From positions 1-34,125 of the forward strand of contig DMPC01000001.1 of the NCBI GenBank assembly GCA_003456155.1: a stretch of 34,125 nt of DNA. Reading direction: 5' to 3'. Each line of letters begins with the position of its first letter. Positions within the stretch are counted from its first letter, which is position 1. Of this stretch, positions 8,709-16,387 are shown piece by piece. A model generated the notes under the pieces. It was not told where the DNA came from. It ran no database searches and worked only from the letters and a program-made list of their open reading frames with translations. This stretch comes from Actinomycetota bacterium. GTDB taxonomy: Bacteria > Actinomycetota > Actinomycetes > S36-B12. The position numbers and the translations under genes are program-made.

Positions 8709-10445
8709 ATGACACGTGATCGCGCCGGGCTGGCGCCTGAGGCACTGCTGTCGCTCCCGGTCTTCGCCCTGTCGCTGCTCTGGACGTTCATCGTGCAGTT
8801 CGGCGAGGGAGCCGGCGCGGGCGACGGTCTCGGCGCCATCGCTCTACGCCTGTCGTTGCTCGTCGCCCTCCAGGCCCTCATGTTTCTGTTCCCATACCTC
8901 ACGTGGCGGGTCGTGTGCCCCCACCTGCCCTCCCGGATCTGGACCTGGGTGCTCGTCGTGTCCGTGGTCGTGGGGGCGGCCGTCCGCGGAGTCGCACTCG
9001 GCTTTCTGCTGACTCTCTCCGGCGTGACGGACTCGCCGGACCTCCCCTACCGGATTGCCGCGTCGGTCGGCCACTTGGCCGTCGTCACCATGATCCTGTG
9101 GTTCCTCGTGAGCGAGGTCCGCGGATTGAATTCCCGGCGCCGTCAGCTCCTGGACGACCGTGACCAGCTCCTCGAACTCCGGCAGGCCGCGGAGCGCGAT
9201 CTGCAGCGGCTCGGCGACCGAGCCACCGACGAGATTCGGCGATCAATCCTTGAGAGCCTCGGCGGCCTGCAGACCACCAACTCCTCGGATCTCCGGGAGC
9301 GACTTCGTCTCACCATTGACGACGTCGTCCGGCCGCTCAGCCACCAGCTCGCAGCACAGCCCCCGGCACGGACATCGCGACAGGAGTACCTCGAGACGAC
9401 GAAGGTCGATTGGCCGCTGGCAGTCCGAGAGGGCCTCGACCCACGCCACATCCACCCGGTGATCGTCCCGCTCCTGCTGGTCTGGCTGGGCCTCCCGCAG
9501 CACTCCTTCCAATACGGTCTGTGGGCTGCAGCAGGCCTGGTGGCGACGCTCATCATCGTGATCCCTGCCTTCTGGATCGCACGGTGGGCGGCCGTTCGGA
9601 TCACCGCCCACCGCGGGGCAGGGGCCAAGGCCGTGGCGTTCGTCGTCGCGGTGCTCCTCGGCGGGGTGGCGCTGGGCCTGGCGACACTCCCCTACATGCA
9701 TGACGAGCTCCAGCCACTCCTCTTCATCGTCGCGGCCCCACCTCTCGCCCTCCTGATCAGCGGCCCGCTGGCCATCGCCGAGGCCGCCCGAGATCAGAAC
9801 CTGGAACTGGAGGCGGATCTGAGGGCCACGACAGCGGATCTCAGTTGGATACTGGCCCGCACCCGCGAGCGGTACCGGCAACAGGAACGCGCCCTCGCCC
9901 ATGCCCTGCACGGCCGCGTGCAGGCGTCACTTGCCGCCGCGTTCCTGCGACTTGACCGTGCCGTGGCCCAAGGCACGGACGATGAAGCGCTGCTGGCATC
10001 CCTCCAGGCCGAGGCGCTCCGGGCAGTCAGCGAGCTTGACCTTCGCGATGCCGAGCCTGATCAGATCGACAAGGTGATGGCACTGACTCAGAGCAACTGG
10101 TCCGGAACAGCGGACCTCACCTTCACCCTGGACCCGGCAGCGGCGAGGGCTCTGGCGGAGGATCCACTCTGCGCGAGATCGGTGAATGACCTCATCCCCG
10201 AGCTGGTCTTCAACAGCGTCCGGCACGGGAGTGCTCGTGCGATCGAAGTACAGCTCGAGATCGTGGACTTCAGGACCTTGTCGCTCACCGTGATTGATGA
10301 CGGCAGCAGCGACCTCATGACGACCCGGTACGGACTCGGCTCCGCCCTTCTCGACGAGGCTTCGATCACGTGGAGTAGAACGCGCCTTGGTGCCCGCACC
10401 ACAACGACTTGCCTGCTGCCCGTCCTCTTCACCAGCGTGGAGTGA
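8709..10445 (+). CDS. Membrane sensor histidine kinase, two membrane bundles
   Basis: A 578-residue kinase. Residues 11-135 hold about four membrane segments, 140-215 a charged coiled-coil-like stretch, 248-360 a second bundle of about four segments, and 362-395 another helix. The dimerisation region ALAHALHGRVQASLAAAFLRL (396-416) resembles the HisKA_3 pattern with LHG in place of LHD, so His401 is the likely phosphoacceptor. The ATPase domain has the N box ELVFNSVRHG (498-507, Asn502), VIDDGSS (528-534) and YGLGSALLDE (541-550). ATG 8709 is taken as the start, with AGGAG about 13 bases upstream; a TTG at 8676 is the alternative. The gene converges on a response regulator gene, its probable partner. 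The signal is unknown. Confidence 0.8.
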   Translation: MTRDRAGLAPEALLSLPVFALSLLWTFIVQFGEGAGAGDGLGAIALRLSLLVALQALMFLFPYLTWRVVCPHLPSRIWTWVLVVSVVVGAAVRGVALGFLLTLSGVTDSPDLPYRIAASVGHLAVVTMILWFLVSEVRGLNSRRRQLLDDRDQLLELRQAAERDLQRLGDRATDEIRRSILESLGGLQTTNSSDLRERLRLTIDDVVRPLSHQLAAQPPARTSRQEYLETTKVDWPLAVREGLDPRHIHPVIVPLLLVWLGLPQHSFQYGLWAAAGLVATLIIVIPAFWIARWAAVRITAHRGAGAKAVAFVVAVLLGGVALGLATLPYMHDELQPLLFIVAAPPLALLISGPLAIAEAARDQNLELEADLRATTADLSWILARTRERYRQQERALAHALHGRVQASLAAAFLRLDRAVAQGTDDEALLASLQAEALRAVSELDLRDAEPDQIDKVMALTQSNWSGTADLTFTLDPAAARALAEDPLCARSVNDLIPELVFNSVRHGSARAIEVQLEIVDFRTLSLTVIDDGSSDLMTTRYGLGSALLDEASITWSRTRLGARTTTTCLLPVLFTSVE

Positions 10446-10514
10446 TGCGATGCCGCTCATCGCGCGAATGGGCGAGTCCGTTGGGCCAGAGCGGTGGATG
10501 CGACCACACCGACG

Positions 10515-11168
10515 TCATTCCTCGGTACCAGGAACTCCAACGGCGAAGAAGAATCGGCGCGCTGCAGCGACTCGTGGATTCAGGGTTCCCTTGGTGTTGA
10601 TCCCCAGGTCCCGATAGATCTGTTCGATCCATCGCTCGACAGTCTTGCGGCTCACACCGCAGCGCCTGGCGATCTCGTCGTTGTCGTATCCCTCGGCGAG
10701 CAGTCTCAGCGCTCGGGACCCGTTGACGCCCAGGAATGCGAAGACGTCATCAGCCCTCTTGTCCTCCTCGACGAGGGTGCTCTGCTCGCGCAGCACCGTC
10801 TCCATCGCTTCGATCAGATAGGTCTCGTCACTCACCAGATGCTTGCGCAGGATGCCGACCCCGGGAGGCAGAGCCAGCCCATCGGTGGCCGCACTGGACA
10901 TATCGGTATGGCGCGTGAAGACGAGGATCGCTATGTCAGGTCGCGATAGCCGCATCGCGTGCGCAAGGTGAATACCGGTTGGCCCTTCGCCCAGGGAGAC
11001 ATCCAGCAGCAGCATGTCCGGATCGAAGGCATCGATCTCACGCCGCGCCTGGGCAACATCCGCAGCCATTCTCACCGTGAATCCGTGCCCGAACAGCACG
11101 TCGGCCAGGAGCGCCGCCATGAGCGGCTCGTCCTCGACGACGAGAACACGTCTGTGATCTACCGGCAC
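10515..11168 (-). CDS. LuxR-type response regulator
   Basis: A 217-residue DNA-binding response regulator. The receiver domain (7-125) has the acidic pair Glu12/Asp13, the phosphoacceptor Asp56 in LLLDVS, and Lys109 in GILRKHL. The C-terminal LuxR helix-turn-helix runs from about 150 to 210, with DEIARRCGVSRKTVERWIEQ as recognition region. It faces the histidine kinase tail to tail with a 69-bp gap, so the two probably form one two-component system on separate transcripts. The GTG at 11168 has no spaced ribosome binding site but has a TANNNT box six bases upstream, consistent with leaderless expression. Targets are unknown. Confidence 0.85.
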   Translation of the reverse strand: MPVDHRRVLVVEDEPLMAALLADVLFGHGFTVRMAADVAQARREIDAFDPDMLLLDVSLGEGPTGIHLAHAMRLSRPDIAILVFTRHTDMSSAATDGLALPPGVGILRKHLVSDETYLIEAMETVLREQSTLVEEDKRADDVFAFLGVNGSRALRLLAEGYDNDEIARRCGVSRKTVERWIEQIYRDLGINTKGTLNPRVAAARRFFFAVGVPGTEE

Positions 11169-11174
11169 ACCTCA

Positions 11175-11180
11175 ACGCTA
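11175..11180 (-). promoter_or_regulatory. Leaderless-type -10 box (TAGCGT) before the response regulator
   Basis: Read on the minus strand, TAGCGT is followed by six bases (TGAGGT) and then the GTG start at 11168. The GAGG in the spacer is too close to act as a normal ribosome binding site, so a leaderless mRNA is the simpler reading. Confidence 0.4.
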
Positions 11181-11428
11181 CGGAATGCAGGTGAGCTCTG
11201 CCCCGGCAACGCCCCAGTCTGGCGCGCATCCATGCGGGGCCCTGAGCAAGGCCTCTCGCTCCGCCGAGTCCCATTCACCTGCGATCAGCGAGGAGAGATG
11301 ACCGATGGATATCCTCCCGCAAGCCAACGTCCAGGAAAAAGGGGTGTCAACTCAGCCAACAACAAGCCCGGATGCCCCGTCGTGCCCCTATGCTCGACTC
11401 CACCTGCCCTCAGCAATAGGAGGCCCGC

Positions 11429-11845
11429 ATGGCCATGGAAGAGTTGGAGATCTCCGAGTATTCGGAGTCGCAGAAGACCGGCTTCATTGACGCCATCAAG
11501 AAGGGCTTCAAGGGCTACGTCGTCTGGAACGCGCGGTCCACTCGGTCGGAGTACTGGTGGTGGTCGCTCTTCGCCCTCATCGTCGTGATCGTCATGGCCA
11601 TCTTGGATTCGATCATCTTTGGCGGGCAATTTGGTGCCTTCGGCCCGCTATACACGATCTCTGCCCTGGCGCTGTTCCTGCCCGGCCTGTCCGTCTCCGT
11701 TCGGCGCTTGCATGACATTGACCGCACCGGCTGGTGGCTCTGGATCCTGCTCATCCCGATCATCGGCTTCATCGTCCTGCTGGTCTTCGCGCTGCTCCCA
11801 TCCGCGATGGGACCAACTCGCTGGAACAACCGCATCCAGGCGTAG
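11429..11845 (+). CDS. DUF805 family membrane protein
   Basis: A 138-residue inner-membrane protein of the DUF805 family, function unknown. The family signature is clear: FKGYVVWNARSTRSEYWWW at about 27-45 (the F..y..f.GRa.R.eyW pattern), then LPGLSVSVRRLHDIDRTGWW at about 84-103, followed by PIIGFIVLLVFALLPS and the end GPTRWNNR. Three to four hydrophobic segments are present. The start ATG has AGGAGG seven bases upstream. Flanked by about 260 bases of non-coding DNA on each side, it appears to be a single-gene unit. Confidence 0.88.
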   Translation: MAMEELEISEYSESQKTGFIDAIKKGFKGYVVWNARSTRSEYWWWSLFALIVVIVMAILDSIIFGGQFGAFGPLYTISALALFLPGLSVSVRRLHDIDRTGWWLWILLIPIIGFIVLLVFALLPSAMGPTRWNNRIQA

Positions 11846-12106
11846 CACGTGCATCCATGGGCGTACTCATGACCCCGGGGCATGTCGAGTTGACGCACAC
11901 GCCCTGACAAAGGCCGAGCTTGATCTCGGCGCTGGCTCCGCGGTGATCAGCACGAGTGCGACGTAAGTTGATGCTGTTCGCGCGAGTACGTTGACCACGA
12001 CCACCAAGGTTCGTGTGGCTGCGGCGTGAAGTCCCGGGATCTGCACCATTGCACCGCTGAAGTCCATGCTCCTCGCGAATTCCGGGCAGCCGGAAGCCAC
12101 GCTCTG
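11846..12106. other. Intergenic region, no gene seen
   Basis: Between the DUF805 gene and the repeat protein. The minus strand has a short open frame with a hydrophobic, transporter-like stretch (LVVVVNVLARTASTYVALVL, encoded around 11950-12020) but no good start or family match. It may be a fragment of a lost gene. Confidence 0.3.
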
Positions 12107-12112
12107 TACTCT
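12107..12112 (+). promoter_or_regulatory. Leaderless-type -10 box (TACTCT) before the Vgb-like gene
   Basis: TACTCT ends six bases before the ATG at 12119, and no ribosome binding site is visible in between. This supports a leaderless mRNA beginning at the start codon. Confidence 0.45.
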
Positions 12113-12118
12113 TGCGTC

Positions 12119-14032
12119 ATGGTGCCCTTATCCCTGAGGGCGCGCGTGGGCACCGTCCTCGCCCTGTGCGTGTCCGCGATGGTCGCGATGACCACCGTCG
12201 CACCCGCGGCCCTCGCCAGCCCAGCAGGGCAGGTGCGCGAATTCTCGCCACTGCCAGGAACCAGTGGTCCCTATGACATCGTCGTGGGGCCCGACGGAGC
12301 CCTGTGGTTCACCGAGACCGTGGAGAGCGCGATCGGGCGCGTGACGACCGATGGGGTGGTCACTCAGTTCCCGACGCTGACACCGGGCGCCGGGCCTTAC
12401 GGCATCACCCTCGGCCCGGACGGTGCCCTGTGGTTCACGCAGCAGGAGGTGGGAAAGATTGGGCGACTGACCACCAGCGGCGTCATGACGGAGTTTCAGG
12501 TCCCCAGCGCGAACTCCCTTCCCACGGGGATCGCCGCCGGCCCCGATGGTGCCCTGTGGTTCACCGAGCATGGGAGCAACAAGATCGGGCGCGTGACGAC
12601 CGACGGGGTATTCACCGAGTACGACATCCCCACGCCCGGCTCCGGTCCGTGGCAGATCGCTGCCGGCCCCGATGGAGCCATGTGGTTCACCCAGTACTTC
12701 GCGAGCAAGGTGGGACGCATCGGCATGGACGGACGGATTTCGGAGTTCACGCTGCCCTCTCCCAGTTCTCGACCCTGGGACATCACGGCGGGTCCCGATG
12801 GCGCGATGTGGGTGACGGAGCGAGCTGCCAACAAGTTGGCACGGGTGACGACCGGTGGTCGCGTGGCGGAGTTCCCAGTACCCGCGTCGCCCGCCGGGGT
12901 GGAGAACGTCGCCCCTGCGCCCGACGGATCGCTGTGGTTCACCAACGCCCAGGAGGACTCGATCGGCCGCATGACTACCTCTGGCGTGTTCACCGGCACT
13001 GTGGCGAAGGTGCAGGCGACGAGCCTTGTCGCTGGACCGGGCGGTGCCATGTGGTTCACGGACTATCACACCAGCAAGGTCGGGCGAGTGAAGCGGGGCG
13101 GGAAGATCGACTCCTTCAACGTGCCCGCACGCGGTGCGACACCCATGAACCTCGCCCGTGGGCCGGACGGCGCCATGTGGGTCACGGAGTACGCCGCGAA
13201 TACGATCCGCCGCATCTGCCCCTCGGGGAAGACACGCACCTTCCGGGTGCCCACCCGTGCCGCCACACCCCAGGCGATCGTCGCCGGCCCCGATGGAGCC
13301 ATGTGGTTCACCGAGTTCTCCGGCAACCGGATCGGGCGCATCACCACTCGCGGCAGGTTCACCGAGTACCTCCTTCCCACGCCCGACTCCGGCCCGTGGG
13401 GTATCGCCGCCGGTCCAGACGGCGCGCTGTGGTTCACGGAGTTTCTGGGCAACAGGATCGGGCGCATCAGCACGAGCGGGGTCTTCAGCGAGTATCCGCT
13501 TCCGGAGGCCGGTCAGGGCCCGTGGGATATCGCGCTGGGCCCTGACGGTGCGATGTGGTTCACCAATGCGCTCGGGCATTCCATCGGAAGGATCGACACC
13601 AGCGGAGCCATAACCATCACGCCGCTCCCCGATCCGGCCAGCTCGCCGTGGGGCATCGCGCTGGGCCCGGATGGTGCCATGTGGTTCACGGAGTTCGCGG
13701 GAAACCGAATCGGGCGCATCAGCATGGATCGGGTCGTGACTGAGTTCGCTGTTCCGACGCCCGATGCGCAGCCGGCCAGCATCGCTCCAGGGCCAGATGG
13801 TGCGATGTGGTTCACGGAGTACCGGGGAAACAAGATCGGTCGCATCACTGTCGATGGAACCGTCTCAGAGTTCGCCCTACCCACCATGAATGCCGAACCG
13901 AAGGGCATAGTTGCTGGCACAGACGGGAACATGTGGTTCGCCGAACGCGCCGCTGGGTTGATCGGCTGGATCGGTACCGGCAAGGGACCCACCCTTACCG
14001 CGAGCACGCTGGGATGCCGTCCGAAGCGATAA
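12119..14032 (+). CDS. Secreted Vgb-like 14-repeat beta-propeller protein
   Basis: A 637-residue secreted protein. Residues 1-34 form a Sec signal peptide ending APAALA. The rest is a chain of 14 repeats of about 42 residues with consensus GPDGAMWFTE, then xIGRITTxG, then xxTEFxxPTPxxxPxxIAx; repeat 6 is slightly short and repeat 14 degenerates. This is the repeat of virginiamycin B lyase (Vgb) and its relatives, in which seven such units make one seven-bladed propeller; fourteen units would make two propellers. Vgb itself has about seven, so this is a double-length member. Antibiotic lyase activity is not implied by the repeats alone; a carbohydrate- or ligand-binding surface role is equally possible. 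The start is set by the signal peptide and the upstream TANNNT box. Confidence 0.85.
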   Translation: MVPLSLRARVGTVLALCVSAMVAMTTVAPAALASPAGQVREFSPLPGTSGPYDIVVGPDGALWFTETVESAIGRVTTDGVVTQFPTLTPGAGPYGITLGPDGALWFTQQEVGKIGRLTTSGVMTEFQVPSANSLPTGIAAGPDGALWFTEHGSNKIGRVTTDGVFTEYDIPTPGSGPWQIAAGPDGAMWFTQYFASKVGRIGMDGRISEFTLPSPSSRPWDITAGPDGAMWVTERAANKLARVTTGGRVAEFPVPASPAGVENVAPAPDGSLWFTNAQEDSIGRMTTSGVFTGTVAKVQATSLVAGPGGAMWFTDYHTSKVGRVKRGGKIDSFNVPARGATPMNLARGPDGAMWVTEYAANTIRRICPSGKTRTFRVPTRAATPQAIVAGPDGAMWFTEFSGNRIGRITTRGRFTEYLLPTPDSGPWGIAAGPDGALWFTEFLGNRIGRISTSGVFSEYPLPEAGQGPWDIALGPDGAMWFTNALGHSIGRIDTSGAITITPLPDPASSPWGIALGPDGAMWFTEFAGNRIGRISMDRVVTEFAVPTPDAQPASIAPGPDGAMWFTEYRGNKIGRITVDGTVSEFALPTMNAEPKGIVAGTDGNMWFAERAAGLIGWIGTGKGPTLTASTLGCRPKR

Positions 14033-14140
14033 CACCATCGGGCTCACCGATGCGCCCGTGGCGCTGAGCCCGCTGCCACTCATCCCGATGTCGTAGGCCG
14101 GGAGCACCAGGCGACGCCGAAGCACCGGAAGCGCCCATAG

Positions 14141-14419
14141 GTGGCGAATAGTCTGGCGGAAATCCCCACCGCACTCGGTAGAACCCCCGTGCGAATGCTC
14201 GTCCACAACCTCCACATCATCATCAACCGCGATACCGGCGAGATCCTCCGCGAACTGACGATCAACACCGCCAGGGACAGCCAACCCCGCGGCGCCAAAC
14301 CCGGACCCCGCCCTGGACACCGCAAAGGCGGCATGCCCAAGGGCTACAAGTTCAAGAAATTAGACTGTCCCGGGACATCCGATAAGAATGTCCCGGGACT
14401 TCACAAAGCGCGCCCGTAG
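14141..14419 (+). pseudogene. IS481-like transposase, C-terminal remnant
   Basis: The stretch LGRTPVRMLVHNLHIIINRD, then TGEILRELTINTARD and QPRG, matches the extreme C-terminal tail of IS481-type transposases (pattern R-V-LLV-DL-IRVI--ATGEILRELTLDPTRDYQP). The DDE catalytic core is absent, so only the tail survives. The reading frame runs on past the natural end through an inverted repeat (14367-14399) to a stop at 14419. It marks a former insertion. Confidence 0.75.
14367..14399. repeat. Perfect 12-bp inverted repeat after the transposase remnant
   Basis: GTCCCGGGACAT (14367-14378), a nine-base spacer, and ATGTCCCGGGAC (14388-14399). Each arm also contains the self-palindrome GTCCCGGGAC, so the unit repeats directly every 23 bp. 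The position next to a transposase tail suggests insertion-sequence end material or a terminator hairpin. Confidence 0.7.
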
Positions 14420-14440
14420 GGATTCGAACACCGGACCTAC
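14408..14440 (-). other. Degenerate tRNA 3' end (tRNA-Arg-like), possible attachment-site remnant
   Basis: On the minus strand the sequence GTCCGGTGTTCGAATCCC followed by TACGGGCGCGC resembles a T-arm with the TTCGAAT loop and the 3' acceptor strand CGGGCGC of a tRNA-Arg-type gene. The T-stem has two mismatches and no upstream tRNA body (D-arm, anticodon stem) is found, so this is not a working tRNA. Integrative elements often leave such 3' ends as att sites. Confidence 0.5.
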
Positions 14441-14510
14441 GCACTACGAGACAAATTCCCTCCCCCACGGCTATGAGGGAATTGCAGTTGTACCAACGGT
14501 TTTCGTTCCA

Positions 14511-14546
14511 TCCAGACCGCTCCAGACGACTCCAGTTCACTGGAGT
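14511..14546. repeat. Three phased 10-bp repeats and an 8-bp palindrome
   Basis: TCCAGACCGC, TCCAGACGAC and TCCAGTTCAC follow each other at exactly 10-bp steps (14511-14540), and the last runs into a perfect inverted repeat ACTCCAGT, TC, ACTGGAGT (14529-14546). Repeats in phase with the helix, about 70 bp from a tRNA 3' remnant, resemble arm-type binding sites of tyrosine integrases. Confidence 0.6.
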
Positions 14547-14650
14547 TGGGGCTAACCGTGGCGCTAGCTTCCGGCCCTCCGAAAGCCAATCTCAGCGCTT
14601 GGACCTGCGCACAACCGATGCGTCGCACGATCGTCCCGGTCGCCCCGTGG

Positions 14651-15586
14651 CTAGCGCGGATCTACGTTGCCTGCTGTCGCGCCCGAAGAGGCGTGCCCGA
14701 TTCGACGCTGAGGCAGCAGCGATGCACCCAGGGCGCCGGCCTCGTCACCCATGGTCCCTGGCAGAACCTCAACCGGTCGGTCGCCGTAGTCACGGTTCGC
14801 CAACACAGTCAGCAACGGCTCGCGCAGGTGATCCCATCGACTGACAACGCTCCCAGAGATCACTACGGCGGAGGGCCGTTGGATGCTCGTGTGCGTGATT
14901 AGTCCGCGGGTCAATTGACTGGCGTACTCCGCCCACACCTCCCTCGGTGCATCCGCCCAGGGCTCGAGACCATGTCGGACCATGAGTCGGTCGAGTGCCG
15001 ACCGGGACGCAACCTGCTCCCAGCACTGGTCGAGGCCGCAGTAGCACGGGGATCCTGTCCCGCCGACCGCAATGTGACCACCCTCGGGATGCTGCCCATC
15101 GCCCCCTCGGCGCGGCTGGCCCCCCTCGATCAGTGCAACGCCGATACCGGTGCCCAACGTCACGCAGAGCACCGAATCGTGGCCCGCTCCTGCTCCCCAG
15201 GTTGACTCGGCGAGGCCCGCGACGACGGCGTCGTTGTCGATCCATACCGGCAGGCCCATCCGATCGGCCATAAGTCCAACAAGATCTATCCCGGAGAACC
15301 AGGGGAGGGTGTCAGGGTTGTTGATGACGCCAGTGGTGAGGTCGACCGGTCCGCTTGCCCCAATTCCGACGCCGACGAGACCCGATCCGCTTGGGATCAT
15401 GTCCAGCAACGCATCGACCAACAAGCTCGCGGCATCATCGGGAGCGGACCCGGCGAAACTTCGGGTGGGCACCGATTCCACCGCGTGGGTGCCGCCACTC
15501 GAGTCTGCAACGACCATACGCGTGCCCGTGCCCCCGAGGTCGACGCCCGCCCAGAGTGCCTTCGCTTCCGCCAACGCGTCGCTCAT
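14651..15586 (-). CDS. ROK family sugar kinase
   Basis: A 311-residue cytoplasmic kinase of the ROK family, which phosphorylates free sugars or amino sugars with ATP. Motifs are DLGGTGTR (16-23, phosphate binding), the catalytic Asp119 in DNDA (117-120), GTGIG (145-149), and the zinc site HPEGGHIAVGG (166-176) followed by CYCGLDQC with Cys181, Cys183 and Cys188. ROK repressors have an N-terminal helix-turn-helix; there is none here, so this is an enzyme. It is the last gene of the leftward sugar operon. The ATG at 15586 lies one base after the stop of the DeoR gene, suggesting coupling; an in-frame start at 15610 is less likely. The precise sugar is unknown. Confidence 0.87.
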   Translation of the reverse strand: MSDALAEAKALWAGVDLGGTGTRMVVADSSGGTHAVESVPTRSFAGSAPDDAASLLVDALLDMIPSGSGLVGVGIGASGPVDLTTGVINNPDTLPWFSGIDLVGLMADRMGLPVWIDNDAVVAGLAESTWGAGAGHDSVLCVTLGTGIGVALIEGGQPRRGGDGQHPEGGHIAVGGTGSPCYCGLDQCWEQVASRSALDRLMVRHGLEPWADAPREVWAEYASQLTRGLITHTSIQRPSAVVISGSVVSRWDHLREPLLTVLANRDYGDRPVEVLPGTMGDEAGALGASLLPQRRIGHASSGATAGNVDPR

Positions 15587-15587
15587 G

Positions 15588-16349
15588 TCACGCGGCGATG
15601 CGCAGTGCAACGCCCATCATCTGCACGCGCTCGCGGTACGCATCCGCTAGATGGGCGTCGGTCACCACCGTGGAGATCGCGTCCAGGCCGCATACGCGGG
15701 CGAATGCCGTGGCACCGAACTTCGTCGAGTCGGCGGCGACGACGCATCGTGTGGCCACCTTCAGGGCAGTTCGCTTGATGATGGCGTCGTCCTCGTTCCA
15801 CTCCGTGCATCCGTGCTGCGGGTCGATTCCGGAGACGGTCATCACGTAGGTATCGAAGACGTGCGACTCCAACGTCGCTACCGCTGATGGGCCGACCAGG
15901 GACTCCTCGCTGCGGCGCATGAATCCACCCGTAAGAAGCAGACGGACGTTCGGCGCACCGCGGAGAATGTCAGCCACATGAAGGCTCGGGGTGCACACCG
16001 TCAATTCGCGGTCGAACAGTTCACGCGCGACGGCCACTCCAGTACTTCCACCGTCAAGGATCACCGTCTCGCGATCAGCGATCAGCTCGGCGATCGCGCG
16101 GGCTACGAGTTGCTTCTCGGCGGCCTGCCGCTCGGCGCGCACGCCGAACGGCGGCTCGTATGAGCCGCTCACGCCCTTGATGGCACCGCCGTGGACGCGT
16201 CGCAGAGCGCCGCTGCTCTCCAGTCGGTCAAGGTCGCGCCGCACGGTCATCTCGGATACTCCGAGCGTGACGGCAAGGTCGGTGATGGAGATCTCACCCT
16301 CGGCGTCGAGGCGATCGAGGATCACCTGGATCCGTTCAGCGTGCTTCAT
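15588..16349 (-). CDS. DeoR family transcriptional repressor
   Basis: A 253-residue sugar-operon regulator. The N-terminal winged helix-turn-helix (about 6-58) has LAVTLGVSEMTVRRDLDRLE as its core, then the typical RRVHGGAI link. The C-terminal DeoR sensor domain (about 75-235) binds a sugar phosphate in this family and contains ILDGGSTGVAVARELF and LLTGGFMRRSEESLVG. The start follows GAAGGA at good spacing. As the sixth of seven genes it should control its own operon; the perfect palindrome at 21598-21624 upstream of the first gene is the obvious binding site. The inducer is presumably a phosphorylated product of the ROK kinase or isomerase. Confidence 0.92.
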   Translation of the reverse strand: MKHAERIQVILDRLDAEGEISITDLAVTLGVSEMTVRRDLDRLESSGALRRVHGGAIKGVSGSYEPPFGVRAERQAAEKQLVARAIAELIADRETVILDGGSTGVAVARELFDRELTVCTPSLHVADILRGAPNVRLLLTGGFMRRSEESLVGPSAVATLESHVFDTYVMTVSGIDPQHGCTEWNEDDAIIKRTALKVATRCVVAADSTKFGATAFARVCGLDAISTVVTDAHLADAYRERVQMMGVALRIAA

Positions 16350-16387
16350 GGGGGAATCCTTCCATCACCGGCCGTAGCCGCGCAGGG

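Noticed and set aside
12128..13579. A 483-residue open frame on the minus strand, and a 413-residue one in another plus frame (12304-13545), within the Vgb-like gene
   Set aside because: They exist because the 42-residue repeats use the same high-GC codons over and over; neither has a ribosome binding site or a recognisable domain, and the real frame has a signal peptide and repeats.
14408..14490. A functional tRNA-Arg gene
   Set aside because: The T-stem has two mismatches and no D-arm or anticodon stem can be drawn upstream on the minus strand.
14352..14540. Short minus-strand frame reading LVVRRSGVRIPTGAL
   Set aside because: This peptide is the well-known false translation of tRNA T-arm sequence, so I read it as a tRNA 3' remnant rather than a gene.
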